From: Mycteria americana
Lineage: Eukaryota; Chordata; Aves; Ciconiiformes; Ciconiidae
NCBI RefSeq assembly: GCF_035582795.1
Contig: NC_134373.1
Coordinates: 42,143,173-42,207,172 of the forward strand
Direction of reading: 5' to 3'
DNA: 64,000 nucleotides
This document shows positions 35,370 to 47,270 of this stretch, one piece after another. How positions within the stretch are numbered: position 1 is the stretch's first letter; every line of letters starts with the position of its first letter. A model generated the notes under the pieces. That model made no database searches. It saw only the letters and a program-made list of their open reading frames with translations, and was not told where the DNA came from. The position numbers were made by a program, and so were the translations under genes.

Positions 35370-36094
35370 AAGCAGTAGGGTTCGGCAGGACGGCCACGGG
35401 CACCCACGCGGCCAAACCACCCACCAGCTTGCCCCGAGCAGTGACAACCTGCAAGTGGTGGGGTTTGCATGCACAGAGCCCAGCGCTTCTGTACAGCAAA
35501 TAGCAGAGAGAAGAAATCCTCTGCGAGAAGCAGCGAGCGGCGCGTTTCGCAGTGACTCAGGGAGATTTGGGAGGTGCAAGGGCATCCAGGGGAACCGGGC
35601 ATCTACATCTCTGGCCCAAAATAAGAATAGCGAATGTTCGACCTTATTAAATTTCCTCCTAGCCAATCACTGAAAAAGCAAAAGCTGCTAGCGCAAATCC
35701 TTGCCCCGGAATTTCTAATTAACTAAAAGCCATTCACTTTTGAGGCAGCTCCTGCATGGCCACGGCTGTCGGCACCGAGGGATTGCTGCTTCGGGAGGAG
35801 CCGCTGTCCAGGGCTGCTTGAGTGAGGCTGCGGGCCGGAGCTGCAACGCAAAAATGAGATTTAAACCAAGCCTCCGGGTCAAACAGGACATTTCTGGGTC
35901 ATGGTGACCCTGGCCTCAATTTTCACCCACGCTGCCTGCAGCCGGGAAGATGAAATGCAGAGTTTCTCTCCATTTCTATCCTTGCTTCGAGACGCTGTAG
36001 TGGTGCATGGAGGGATGCGACATGCCCAGCCCCAATGCCTGGGCTCGCTCTTCGGCTTTTCCGGGACCTGGAGCTCAGAAAGCACCAGCATAGG

Positions 36095-36137
36095 TGGATG
36101 GATGGATGGATGGATGGATGGATGGATGGATGGATGG
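36095..36137 (+). repeat. (TGGA)n microsatellite, about 10.75 copies
   Basis: 43 bp of perfect TGGA tetranucleotide repeat. It produces WMDG and SIHP peptide repeats in chance open frames on the two strands. Likely length-polymorphic. Confidence 0.97.
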
Positions 36138-36284
36138 TGGGCAGTGGGCAGCGGGCTGGGGCTTCCACAGGCTGCAAGAGCCTGTCCCACCTCGGCAGCT
36201 CCTAAACCAGATTAGGCTGAAAAAGTGTGAACATCCGAGGGTCGCGCGCGCTTTCACTCCCTTCAGAGAGAGGCAAATGCGAGG

Positions 36285-36480
36285 CTAATTAGGCAAGTGT
36301 TGGTTGCAGCACGTTTCACACACTTTCCGCCCTGAGATTTCCATAGACAGGGAAAGTTAGTCTTTCTAATTAAATGACTCAGAAGAGACTAACTGGTCTT
36401 CTAACACGTTTGTAGTTGGGTGTTTGCGAATGAATGATTCAAAATTTTAAATCTCTTCTTCCTACGCTGCTGTTTACTAA
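36285..36480. promoter_or_regulatory. Candidate conserved non-coding element
   Basis: A/T-rich block with GCTAATTAGG, TAATTAAATGACTCAG (a homeodomain site abutting an AP-1/NFE2-type TGACTCA) and TTTAAAT. Looks like regulatory DNA; conservation was not testable here. Confidence 0.25.
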
Positions 36481-37944
36481 ATAACATGAGTTTTATAGGA
36501 AGCTTACGGAAAGCAAGGGCTTCTGGAGCGGCTTCACTTTATTTGCAGCTTGGGGTATTGTAAAAGAAGGGCTGGAGGGAACTTGCGAGAGGTCGCTGCT
36601 CCATCCCTTCACCTCCAAACCCCGCAAAGCAGCGTGTGGGCTCCATGAGGGCAAGACAAGGAGTCCGGGGCTTTCCAAGCCTCTGGAAGGTGTCGCTGGG
36701 TTTGCCTGCATTGCTCTGGGCTCCGTGCGCTGGAGCGGAGGGGATCGCTGGGAGAGCGGGGCTCGGCGCAGGGCTCGGGCACTGCTGCAAGATTCCCCTT
36801 TGCCTCTCCAGGCCCAGGAGCAGAGTGGCAGCAGTAGCGGGAGCCAGCGGAAATCACTCCAAAACTCTCCCTGCCTATATTGGATGCATTAAAAATTAAT
36901 TACTTAGATTAGTTATATCATATTGAAGGCAAGACTGAGCAATAAGAACCGAATCCTGTCCTTAGATAAAACCATTACATCAGCCTGTGCGGAGCGGTCT
37001 GGGAGCCTTTAGGAGCCTAGAGCTGTGCTTTGCCTTTTGCATAAGCCCGTGCTCAGCACATCCAGGTGAGCGGCTGCACACGCTCGGCTGGGTATTAATG
37101 CACAGGTTGGATTTCAGCTGGAACATGTATTTGCAAAGTCAAAGGAAAGCCTCGTTTTTTCGCCATAAAAGGTAAGGAGCAAAATTCCAGAGCTGAATTT
37201 ACATGTCCTGCTGCTCCTCAACGTGGGAAAAGAATGCTGCGTCCTCCCACGTATCTGCTTCCCATCCCAGGTCTTCCTCCCTCCGTCCGACTTGTCTGTG
37301 CAAGTCAAACCTTTTCTGCCGTGAGCCGACAATTAATTATAAGTATATAATAACCTCTCACAAAGAAAGATACATGCAGAAGCCGGGTCTGGTTCCCTCG
37401 ATCCTCACACGTTTTTTCTCGCGCTGTATTTTCCAAATTAATTGGAGCGGCCCATAGTTTTCACAGGTCTGGGGGGGGACATCTGGCACAGAAATCTCTT
37501 CTGACCTCCTGCCTAATAAATAATGATGGGGACAGAGGATTATCCAGCAGCCATGGCGTGGGGGTTTGAGGGGATATTCCTGGTGGGAATGGAATGCCTG
37601 TGAGGGGTCAGCATCCTTGCAAAGGTGCTCGGGGCCAGAGTCACAGTACTACTCCGCAGTTTCATCCCTTTGCAGATCAGCAGGGGATGGATGGTAAATC
37701 TTCTCCAAAAAGAAGGGAATTTGGAATGGAGCTTTGGAAGTACGTTACATGGGGAATGAAAAGGATGGTCTTGCAACAGTTTTCTCCTACTGAAATGAGC
37801 ATGACAGAGAGGGCGATGTGCTGACAATAATTAAAAGCTAATTTTAGACACTAAAATGGGTAACTTCTAAGGTTTCTGGAATCTTCTGGTCCAAGTACAA
37901 AAGAGATTTACTCTGTTCCTGGTTCTCCTGCCAGTTCTCCAGCA

Positions 37945-37993
37945 GGACCTGGGGCAAGCCAGTTCACGTCTCCGTGCCTCTTTCCTTATCTGA
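37945..37993 (+). mobile_element. MIR-type (CORE-SINE) fragment
   Basis: GACCTGGGGCAAGCCAGTTC and the following CTCCGTGCCTC...TTCCTTATCTG match the well-known MIR core and tail phrases (ACCTTGGGCAAG, CTCTGTGCCTCAGTTTCC, TCATCTG). An ancient amniote SINE remnant; the tRNA-like head is not recognisable. Confidence 0.6.
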
Positions 37994-40784
37994 GGCCAAC
38001 CTAACTCCCAGGCTCGCAAGGGCACCGGGAGGGCGAACCCATTGCCACCACCTCCGAAAGAGCTCTGATGCCTCCTGGGAGCCTGGGGTTTGGCTGGCAA
38101 ATGTGGTGGGTGCCTCTGTGGCCTCCCTGCCAGGTCCTGGGGTGCTGCCAGCAGGACCCCGCGCTGCCCAGGGCTGCTTCCCCCAGCCCCGCTGCCCTCC
38201 TGCTGCCTGGGGGGTTCAACCCAACCGTGTTGGTTTGAAATGTCAGAAGCACCTCAAGGAACCACGCTTCAACCCCGAAAAGCTTAAAGGCGATGGTCAA
38301 ACGGCCTTCAGCCCAAGGGGCTGGGTCCTGATGAGCCAGAGACAGATGAACAAAAGCAGGCGGCTTTTTGCCCTTAGGTGGAGGCTGCGGCCAGGCAGGT
38401 TGTGTTGGAAGGAAGATGGGGCTTTGTCAAGCGACGCTGGGTTTAATCATTAGCCAATAACAAGAGAAGAATATTTACAAGCTCCTTAGCCGGACGGTGC
38501 ACAGGAGCGTGCAAAGCCACACCAAGTCCAACAGGAGTGGTGACCACCCCCGGGATCCTGACGCACCAAGGAGCCCATCCCGGCGGTGGTTCACTGTTTG
38601 TCCCCGAGACAAGGAGACACGAAACCCAAGCGAGCTGGCCCCCGGCACCGGGGAGCAGATCTTTTTAGCAGGGAGCACCCGTGGAGCAAAGCCTGGGCCA
38701 GAGGGTCGCGGTGCAAACCCATGGTGCTCCAGGAAAACCGGGTGCAGGCTCAGCTGCTTTTACAGAAAGGATGGCAGCTCGGAAAGGGCAAGATTTGCAC
38801 CGGCCAGAAGGTCGAGCTAACGTACCGGTGAGCACAGCCGGTCCCCTGGGCTTGGGCGAGGAGGGAGATGGCATTTGTCACACTGGCATCCTTTCCCCAG
38901 TGCCAGTTTAACCACACCTGGAGCTTGCGGTTGCAGCAGACAAGCTGGCTCACATCCCTGGCAGTGTGAAAGCCGCAGTGAATCAAGCCCAGAGAATTCC
39001 CTGTTTCCTCGACGGAGGATTTATCGGTTGTGTTAATTTTGGGGACATCAACACCCGGCTGCCATGGAGAGCGAGGAACTGCATCTTATGGGGGTGACAG
39101 CTCCCAGACCGACACCGGGGATGTCCCCCCGCGGTGGCAGTGCCACCAGCACGGCTGGGTCGGGAGCACGGTCTGTCCAAGGGCAACCCCAGGTTATTCC
39201 CTCCCGTGCCAGAGCTTTTGAGCAACGCGGCGCCAGCTCCTGATGAAGAAGCCTTTTGGCATTGAGTAACACTGTAATTATGGGAAAACCGGGGGGGATT
39301 TTTCTCGTGTTAAATCCCACCCGTGCCTAGGTCCGAGCGGATGTGAGGGGGCTGCACGGGGCGATAACGGCCGTCAGGAGACGGTGGGGCTGCCCCCGCG
39401 CTGTAGTTGAGTGCATTTGTTCTCGGCAGGACCATAGGTGGAGAAATCGGCTTTGCTTATTGTGAAACCCTGTTCAAAGTGTTTGCAAAGGCGCGGGGTT
39501 GCTTCATTGCTGGGGTTAAGGCCAAGCGCCCTCTCTGCCCTGGCAGCGTGGGGCCGGCCGGGCCGATGGGTCCCTCCCGTACTGCCCGTCCCTTCCCAGG
39601 ACAGGGTATGCATCTCCCGTGCCGTCTCCGGGAGCCGCTGATGGAGCCGGGTTAATCTGTTGGCTCCTCTGGATCCCTTCGGAGGAGAAGCTCGGTCGCT
39701 GGTTTTAGCGATGCCCCTGCAATGCCAAAAATGGAGGAGCATCTCCTGGGGACCACTGTACTCTGGAGACCACTCAGCCTAAAGGGACTCATGCTCCCTG
39801 ACTCCTTAATCTTACTCAGCTTTGCAAAATTATCTTGAGTTTTCAAGAGGGGATGAGAGGGGTGATTAATAGGGATGCGGAAACAAAGTCGAGCAACTCC
39901 CAACGTCTCAGACTCTGGTGGGTATAAGCCAGCCCAAGCATTTCATGGGGAAGACAGAAATCCCCAGGATTCCAGAAAGGAACACCAAGAACCTGGGGCA
40001 CAGGGCATCCCCCCGTGCTGCTCGCAGGGCGTGCAGGCCCCAGGGCTCGGGGACAAGCCATGGACAAGAGGGGTTTGATTTTGCTAGGAAAGCCCAAGCC
40101 TTCGGTCACCACCGAGATGCCGCAATGAGCTGCGGGGAGAGGGACGTTCCCCCTGCGCCGGCGGGACGCCAGCCCTCGCGTACGAAGCAGGGCTTCTATT
40201 TATTTAAGAGACTCTCCCCCAAGTGCAACATAAGCAAGGAAAGTGGCCTGGGCTAAGAGCCAGGGTGCTCGGGGAGGGATCCCTATGGCTTCCCTTCCTT
40301 CCCCTCCGGCAGGTGGGAATCCCCCTCCCAGCCCTCAAGCCCTTGGGCTGTGACGCAGTTGGTGACATCAGCGGCGCTGGGATGTGATCGCGCATTCCCA
40401 GCAGCGCTCCCGTGGGCACCCTGTTAGCTTTGCACTGAGTCACACTTCAGCAAACAAGAAAGATAAGAAAATAAATGGCAGCGCTCCAGCCAGCCCAGAT
40501 GCTGGTTTATTTGGAACTACAGGAACGATTTATGCGCTACAGGAGGGATACCAGCATCTTCTCCTCCCAAAAGTCCCTTCTTAAAGTCCCCTATTTCTCC
40601 CTCTTTCTCACCGTTTTCCTGCCGCAATCCCCTACCATGTGAAGTACCTTCACTATACCTACCCTAAAACCAAGGAAGGGCCAAAGCAAATATTTTGGTG
40701 AGAACTGAACAGAGCCAAAGCCCCAGAGGGATGCGAAGAGGTTTAGTTTTATCAGAAAAGCAAACATCATCTTCACAAGCAAAA

Positions 40785-40930
40785 TGCTATTTTCCCTCTT
40801 GAAACTGCATTATGAAAATGAGGCCGATGCAGTTTTCATTTGCAACGCTAATTCGATGAACTCCGCTGGGTTAATGATATTGCCGTATTTAATTAAAGCA
40901 GTCGTTAGTCTAGCTGAGTCTCTCCTCCCT
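40785..40930. promoter_or_regulatory. Candidate conserved non-coding element
   Basis: Contains CATTTGCAA (octamer-like), GCTAATTCGAT, GGTTAATGATATT and TTTAATTAAAGC within 150 bp, without repeats. The density of homeodomain and POU-type sites is typical of deeply conserved developmental enhancers. Confidence 0.3.
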
Positions 40931-43637
40931 AGCAAGGGCCTGGTGCTTCGGAAGCGCTGCCGACCTCTGGCCCCAGAGCCCAGCCTGTGGCCAGAAGTGT
41001 GGGACAGGATGGTTTTACGGGCTTTACCACCCCGTCCCCTTCTTTTGGTATCCACGGCTGATCTCCGAGTGCCGCCAAACCCTGACGGGCGCTGGGGCTG
41101 TTGAAGCCGGGGTTTCTTAGCCCCTGAGAACTGAGAGCGCCAACGACCGCAGCCAAGATGTAGGTGCACAGCCCCAGATCCCTATTTCAGCCCCGTCCTT
41201 TGCCAGGTCAGTGTTTGTGCCAGCCTGAGTCCAAAGCAGGGACCTGATTCCCCACCGTGTTTTCTCAGGCACGCGGCGCTGTCGAGCTCGGGTTGGGAAA
41301 CCGGAGGTGAAGGTTTTGCATTCGGTGCTCGTGGTGCTGGCGAGACACCGCCAGCACGTGCCCGCAGTTTCAGCTCAGCTCTTCCCAAAACTTACTGACG
41401 CCACAGAGGAACCTGAGAGCTTTGGAAATCAGATCGAATGATAAAAGCCCTGGCAAGCCCTGAGCAGCCGTTCCAGCTGTAGTCCTGATTTCTCTCCAGC
41501 CTTAAAATGAGCCGAATACAGCGGTGGTTGTTGCTTTTCCCGGTACGCGCTTCCTGCAGAAAGATCCCGAGCGTGACATAGCTGCAAAGCATGAGTCACT
41601 TCTTGGTCACCTGGCATGGCGTGTGTGTTCTCCGTCTCCCTATTTACACTGCAAACCTCATTTCTGACCTGGCTGTCATCTAAGTGCCGTGTTGATATCT
41701 TTGTGCTAAATGATACCTTCCGGCCCGCGGGTGCCCTCTCAGCCACGCTTCTGCGCGGGGCAGGGAAGCAGTGGTGGGAATGCTGACTGATGGAAAGTCG
41801 GAAGAGACCAGAAAATGTGCCTCTCTCAAACCTGCAAACGATGGCTCTGGCTTTCTTCTACGTCCTGAAAGCCCTAGGCTCGCTGGGCAGGCTCACCCTG
41901 GCCCCTCCGTGGGTTTACGGGCAGGAATATTGCGCCATCCCCAGCTCTTGCAAACAGGGAGGACGCTCCAGCTCGCGGTGATTAGTTTTCCACTCCGAAG
42001 CGACATCCCTGCTTGCAGGTCAAAGTCTTTACCAAACGGTTGCTTCTTTGCTTGGAAAATACACACGCTCTCTTTTCTCATTTGAGTTCTCTGTGTTAAT
42101 TAAAGTAGGAAAATAATAATAACGTGCTACAAATCAGTATGATATCCACCCAGGTTCCCCATCTCGTGGCATGCTAGATGCTGCGATGCTAATCCGCCAG
42201 TGGGATGCCTGCCAGGAAACCGTGGGGGGTGAGTAACCTTCACGGGTAACCCGGACACAGGCACCTTTCCTCAGGGACATTCTGCAAGAGCAGTGCTTTA
42301 ATTCTCATCCCTAAGTTTTCTTTTCCTGCCATTAAGCTAATAACCACATTGTTATGTTAAGTGCATCTTCATTTTTGTAGGCACAGTACACAAAGCGTTT
42401 AACTTGGTGGAAGATAATAACGACGTATTTTAATCAGGGGTGAACCCTCGTCTGTCTGACGGAACACCACGTGAGATCAGGACAGGTGACATAGAAAAGG
42501 GATGAGTTGTTCAACTACATGCAAGCTTTTTTAGGAATAAAAGCGTTTTTGAAAGGGTTCAACCCAGACAACTTCGTAGCTGTTATTATGTCTTTCATAA
42601 TTTAGATTTATGCACACACCCTCAGTATAAATGTGCCTTCATTTGGCTCAGCGGTCCCGGGCACAGAGCACCAGAAGATGACACCCATCTGTGGTGGCAT
42701 CCCGGCTGCCAGCAACGGGGCGACACGGCTCGGTGGATCCCACCTGATTGTCCCACTGCACCCTCCAGGGACTTTCCCTTCCAGCCCCTCCAAGTGCATG
42801 CAGAAGAAGAGTTTCCCTTGTCACAGCCCAAGTCTGCGTTATACATTCATGCATTTAAAGCATATACAGTCTTGTAATTAAATTCCGGAATATTTTAAGC
42901 GCTTCTTGTAGTGATTTGAAGGTCTCGTAATTCAGCGCAGCATATGTTGCTTTTATAGTAAGCTCGTTTTCTGACAGCTGCCTGCGTGGGTTTCCCGTAT
43001 TATCTCCGTCCTCCCGTCAATGAGCCGCGCAGCAGGCACCGGAGGAAGGGGGGGCAGCAGGGACAGGTACCATTCACGGACCAGAGAAAAGCATGTTCCC
43101 TTCTCTGCCCAGGCACCAAATCCTGACGTTTTACCAGCGGCAATGCTAAGGTGAGACTCGGAAAGATGTGAAGGCTACGTAGCGCTGCATCAAGCGGTTT
43201 AATCAGAAAATGGAGGGGGGCTGGCATGAATTATGCCATCTCACAGGCTAGCGTAGGCTCCTTCGCCATGGTTACATGAGCCAGGAAGGGAAAATGAAAG
43301 GTGATGGATACTCAAGTGCCATTTCTTCTCTTTTAAGCCCAGATGGTTAACGAACCCAGTTTCCAAAGCCATGGCAGGAACGCTAACGGGCAGGCAGCGC
43401 TCATGACCGTGCGAGTACCTGACCGGAGCTGGTACACACGCCTCAGCTTCTTCCTTTTTTTCCCTGGAAGAATCTCATCCTTGCCTACCAGCTGGTAAAC
43501 ATCGCTACTTCTTCCTGTTCGTTAGTGAGTCTGCAAAGCTAACAGCTTCATCTTGGCTTCTCCTCAGGGTTTATGCTGGGAAGAGAGCTCTCCCGGGAGC
43601 ACCTGCGAGGGCAGGGATGCTCCTCTGGGACCGGGGA

Positions 43638-44013
43638 CAGAATCACAGAATGACAGAATCGCATAGGTTCGAAAAGACCTTTAAGACCATCGAGTCCAAC
43701 CATAAACCTAACACTGCCCAGCCCACCACTACACCCTGTCCCCAAGCACCTCATGCAAACGTCCTTTAGATACCTCCAGGGATGGGGACTCCACCACTTC
43801 CCTGGGCAGCCTGGTCCAATGCTGGACAACCCTTTCAGTGAAGTAAAATTTCCTAATATCCAGTCTAAACCTCCCCTGGCGCAACTGGAGGCCATTTCCT
43901 CTTGTCCCATCACTTGTGACCTGGGAGAAGAGACCGACCCCACCTCTCTACAGCCTCCTTCCAGGCAGTTGTAGAGAGCGATGAGGTCTCCCCTCAGCCT
44001 CCTTTTCTCCAGG
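43638..44013 (-). mobile_element. CR1 LINE, 5'-truncated copy
   Basis: About 375 bp in minus orientation. The plus strand begins with repeated AATCACAGAATGACAGAATC (CR1 3' terminus reversed) and continues with AGACCTTTAAGACCATCGAG and CTGGTCCAATGCTGGACAAC. It is very like the copy at 53525; long stretches are identical, so both belong to one relatively young subfamily. Confidence 0.93.
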
Positions 44014-46174
44014 GTGCCATGGAAGCGCATCGCTCAAGCCCATCGTTGCCAGAGCACAGCAGCAAGGGGCAGAGCTGCGGGTCCTTACTGCGATTCCCAG
44101 CCCATCCGTCATCAAGGTGTGATGGCGTGTGAGGGTGTTTGGCAGGGCTACAATTCAGAATAATCCTCCTGAAGAAATACAAAGCTTTTTCTTAATAATA
44201 AATAACAAAAATAAATGACCTACCCAGGAACACGGCGGATTGCGTGGCTCTTCGGGTACCGGAGGGCGATGCCCTCTTGCATCCGACCATCCTCCCACAG
44301 CCCAGGGAACAGCCTCTCCCACAAGGACACGGAGAAACTCCCTGATCTTAGCGCTCACTTTAAATTATTGTGAAAGTGCCCAGAGCCATGGGCGAGTGCT
44401 TTAAATATAACTCAAAATAACATGTAAAAATAAGCGGCACTCCCTGGTGTCATCCCGAAGAGCTACACCAGGACCTGGGAACCTGCCTGGAGTCAGCCGG
44501 AGCGTTCATCACGCTCCCAGTTAAGCAGCCTTCAGACCTCAGGGGTTTAACGACCATGGGGGAGACCCTGAATCTTTTGCGAAGGCCGTGCTGCTCTCGC
44601 CCTCGTAGTTGGGAAAAAATCCTTGTGTTCTCATTTCTGCTCGGCGGCAGCTGGCTCAGCCCCGCGGTATCCAGGGCTGTCGGTCGTGGTGTCTTGTTTC
44701 AGACGTTGTAATGTGATGGGCAGCGCAGCCCCGAGCTGCAGCCGACTGTTTCCCAACGCGCTCGGTGTGAAATTTTCCCATAGTTTGTCAGGAAACTCTT
44801 CCTAGCCACTTTTTCTTGGAACGGACCATTAACGCGGAACGGAAACCTGCAGGCTCCGAGCCAGGTTTCGTAACGCCTCCAGGAGCAACGCAGGGACAGT
44901 GGTATTGCATTGAAAAATCCAAAGTCGAACAAAAATGATAACCTTTGCGCTCCCCGGTTGTATAAACATCGCCTTTCTTTTGTTCTGCACGCAACAAAAA
45001 TGCTACGAAGAAACCACGTGGACGCAAATAACTTCTTTCACTAAGTATCTACCACATGGGATTGCTGGCTGCATGGAAATTACTGCTCTGGAGGGCTGGG
45101 GAAATCTCTGGAAACACGAAATGCTGGACATGCTCTAGCCCTCCCCATGTACTTCTCCGCTCCGGGCTCCCACGCGTCTAGGCTTTCCCCAGGAGCACAT
45201 CCATCTGCTAAGAAGCAGGAAGGAGGAAAAAAAGGGCAAAAATTTTAGCACATTTGGGGAAATAATGTGGAAAAAAACTTTTAGCTGTCAGAGTTACAGT
45301 GCTAAAAAAGTTTTAGCACTGTATTCGTGCTCTGGTGTAAATCCACAGGGGAGAGCCGTGGTAGGAGGAAGACCTGGGGCTCTCGGGAGCGGCAGGACTT
45401 GCTGCCCGTGCCCACGGCACGAAGATCTGCCAGGAAGAAATGCCGGCGTGCACGGTGTGAGGATAACATGGTGTGTCGACAACTCACCCACGGCTTCCAG
45501 AAGCTGCTTTTTGTTGTTTGCCTCTGCGGCCCTCGCCTTTACATCCAAATTCAGTGGTGGCCAAAACAATAGTTGGGGGTTTTTTTCCTGGTCAGGAACC
45601 ACTCCTGCATGCCGCCATTTAAAAATACGTGTCCTGTTACCCTGAGGAGTTCTTGTTCTGTGTGTGTATGTCTGAGGAAGAGAAAAGCTGCGGGGAGTGG
45701 GGAGGGCTGGGGATATATTTAGACACGCATGTGTTTGTCTGCAGATACGTGTCCCAGAAGAATTTTCGGTTTGCACCCGCCTCGGCGTGTTGCCTAGGGA
45801 CTGAATCAGCCCTTGTTTGGGTGAGATGCAGAGGAAGAAGATATGAATGTTACCAGCCCAAGTAATAGATTTATAAGCGGAGTAAGCCAAGCAAAAAAAA
45901 TATTCCAGTCTGGCCTGAAAATCCTTGAAACCAGAGCTCAGGCTGGGGGGATGAAGCGCAGTCGTTGGGCCAGCATCGGCCGGGGCTGGGCTGCGGGAGG
46001 GTGACGGTCCCTCCTGGCTCCCACGGGCTGGTCCTGGCAGCGGCCCAGGACGAGCCTTTGCAAGGGCAAAGCAGCTGTAAGGCACGCTACACATACATAT
46101 TTACGTATATCCATACAACTTCCATCAATATGAGCATTTTCTTCATCCACTTCATGAAATACCCTGCTATCGTG
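44014..46174. other. No gene recognised
   Basis: Unique sequence with no supported exon. A perfect 13-bp inverted repeat (45295-45323) is listed separately. Open frames here, including a long one on minus (45294-46094), show no recognisable domain. Confidence 0.55.
45295..45323. other. Perfect 13-bp inverted repeat with 3-nt spacer
   Basis: TACAGTGCTAAAA, then AAG, then its exact reverse complement TTTTAGCACTGTA. It would extrude as a tight hairpin or cruciform. The loop is too short for a typical microRNA precursor, and no terminator logic applies in a bird genome. Confidence 0.8.
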
Positions 46175-46242
46175 TGTTAGGCTAGGTTTACGGTTGGACT
46201 CGATGATCTTAAAGGTCTTTTCCAACCTGTGCGATTCTGTGA
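46175..46242 (+). mobile_element. CR1 LINE 3'-end fragment
   Basis: About 68 bp in plus orientation: GGACTCGATGATCTTAAAGG and TCTTTTCCAACCTGTGCGAT, then CR1-like ATTCTGTGA terminus. It is the same 3' end as the copies at 43638 and 53525 but opposite in orientation, and lies about 80 bp left of the 31-bp minisatellite. Confidence 0.85.
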
Positions 46243-46324
46243 CCACATTTCTTTTGCTGCCCTGTCATTTAGGCGTATAATATCAGAGGAGCCTGTGCTC
46301 AGTGCTGGCTGGCGTTCAGGTTTG

Positions 46325-47270
46325 CCTGCCCTCCTGCCTGCTGGGGATCTGTATGCTGCCCTCCTGCCTGCTGGGGATCTGTATACCTGCCCTCCTGCCT
46401 GCTGGGGATCTGTATACGTGCCCTCCTGCCTGCTGGGGATCTGTATACGTGCCCTCCTGCCTGCTGGGGATCTGTATACCTGCCCTCCTGCCTGCTGGGG
46501 ATCTGTATACCTGCCCTCCTGCCTGCTGGGGATCTGTATACGTGCCCTCCTGCCTGCTGGGGATCTGTATACCTGCCCTCCTGCCTGCTGGGGAGCCATA
46601 TACCTGCCCTCCTGCCTGCTGGGGATCTGTATGCTGCCCTCCTGCCTGCTGGGGATCTGTATACCTGCCCTCCTGCCTGCTGGGGATCTGTATACGTGCC
46701 CTCCTGCCTGCTGGGGAGCCATATACCTGCCCTCCTGCCTGCTGGGGATCTGTATACCTGCTCTCCTGCCTGCTGGGGATCTGTATACCTGCTCTCCTGC
46801 CTGCTGGGGATCTGTATACCTGCCCTCCTGCCTGCTGGGGAGCCATATACCTGCCCTCCTGCCTGCTGGGGATCTGTATACCTGCTCTCCTGCCTGCTGG
46901 GGATCTGTATACCTGCCCTCCTGCCTGCTGGGGATCTGTATACCTGCTCTCCTGCCTGCTGGGGATCTGTATACCTGCCCTCCTGCCTGCTGGGGATCTG
47001 TATACCTGCCCTCCTGCCTGCTGGGGATCTGTATGCTGCCCTCCTGCCTGCTGGGGATCTGTATACCTGCTCTCCTGCCTGCTGGGGATCTGTATACCTG
47101 CCCTCCTGCCTGCTGGGGATCTGTATACCTGCCCTCCTGCCTGCTGGGGATCTGTATACGTGCCCTCCTGCCTGCTGGGGATCTGTATGCTGCCCTCCTG
47201 CCTGCTGGGGATCTGTGTACGTGCCCTCCTGCCTGCCCTGGATCTGTATGCTGCTCTCCTGCCTGCTGGG
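46325..47270 (+). repeat. 30-31-bp minisatellite, about 31 copies
   Basis: About 946 bp of tandem units with the core GCCCTCCTGCCTGCTGGGG followed by ATCTGTATAC or variants (AGCCATATAC in three units; GTATG junction, 30 bp, in several). Variants are interspersed, and blocks recur, so units have spread by duplication. The last two units are degenerate. The reverse strand contains GGCAGGAGGG, close to the classic minisatellite core GGGCAGGARG. Because the unit has no stop codon in any frame on either strand, the array yields several chance open frames of 230-412 codons. Confidence 0.97.

Larger units (their letters stand above)
29121..43637. other. Upstream flank of RND3, no gene recognised
   Basis: No reading frame with exon-like support. 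Sequence alternates between GC-rich blocks and A/T-rich blocks that resemble conserved regulatory DNA. Repeats are few: a poly-G run, a TGGA microsatellite and one old MIR-type core, all listed. The absence of young CR1 copies in this 14-kb part is notable beside the next 20 kb. Confidence 0.6.

Noticed and set aside
43548..44030. 160-codon minus-strand frame, and the similar one at 53331-53789
   Set aside because: Both are translations of the CR1 3' region, which is non-coding in these 5'-truncated copies.
45295..45323. microRNA precursor
   Set aside because: Arms of only 13 bp and a 3-nt loop are too short for Drosha/Dicer substrates.
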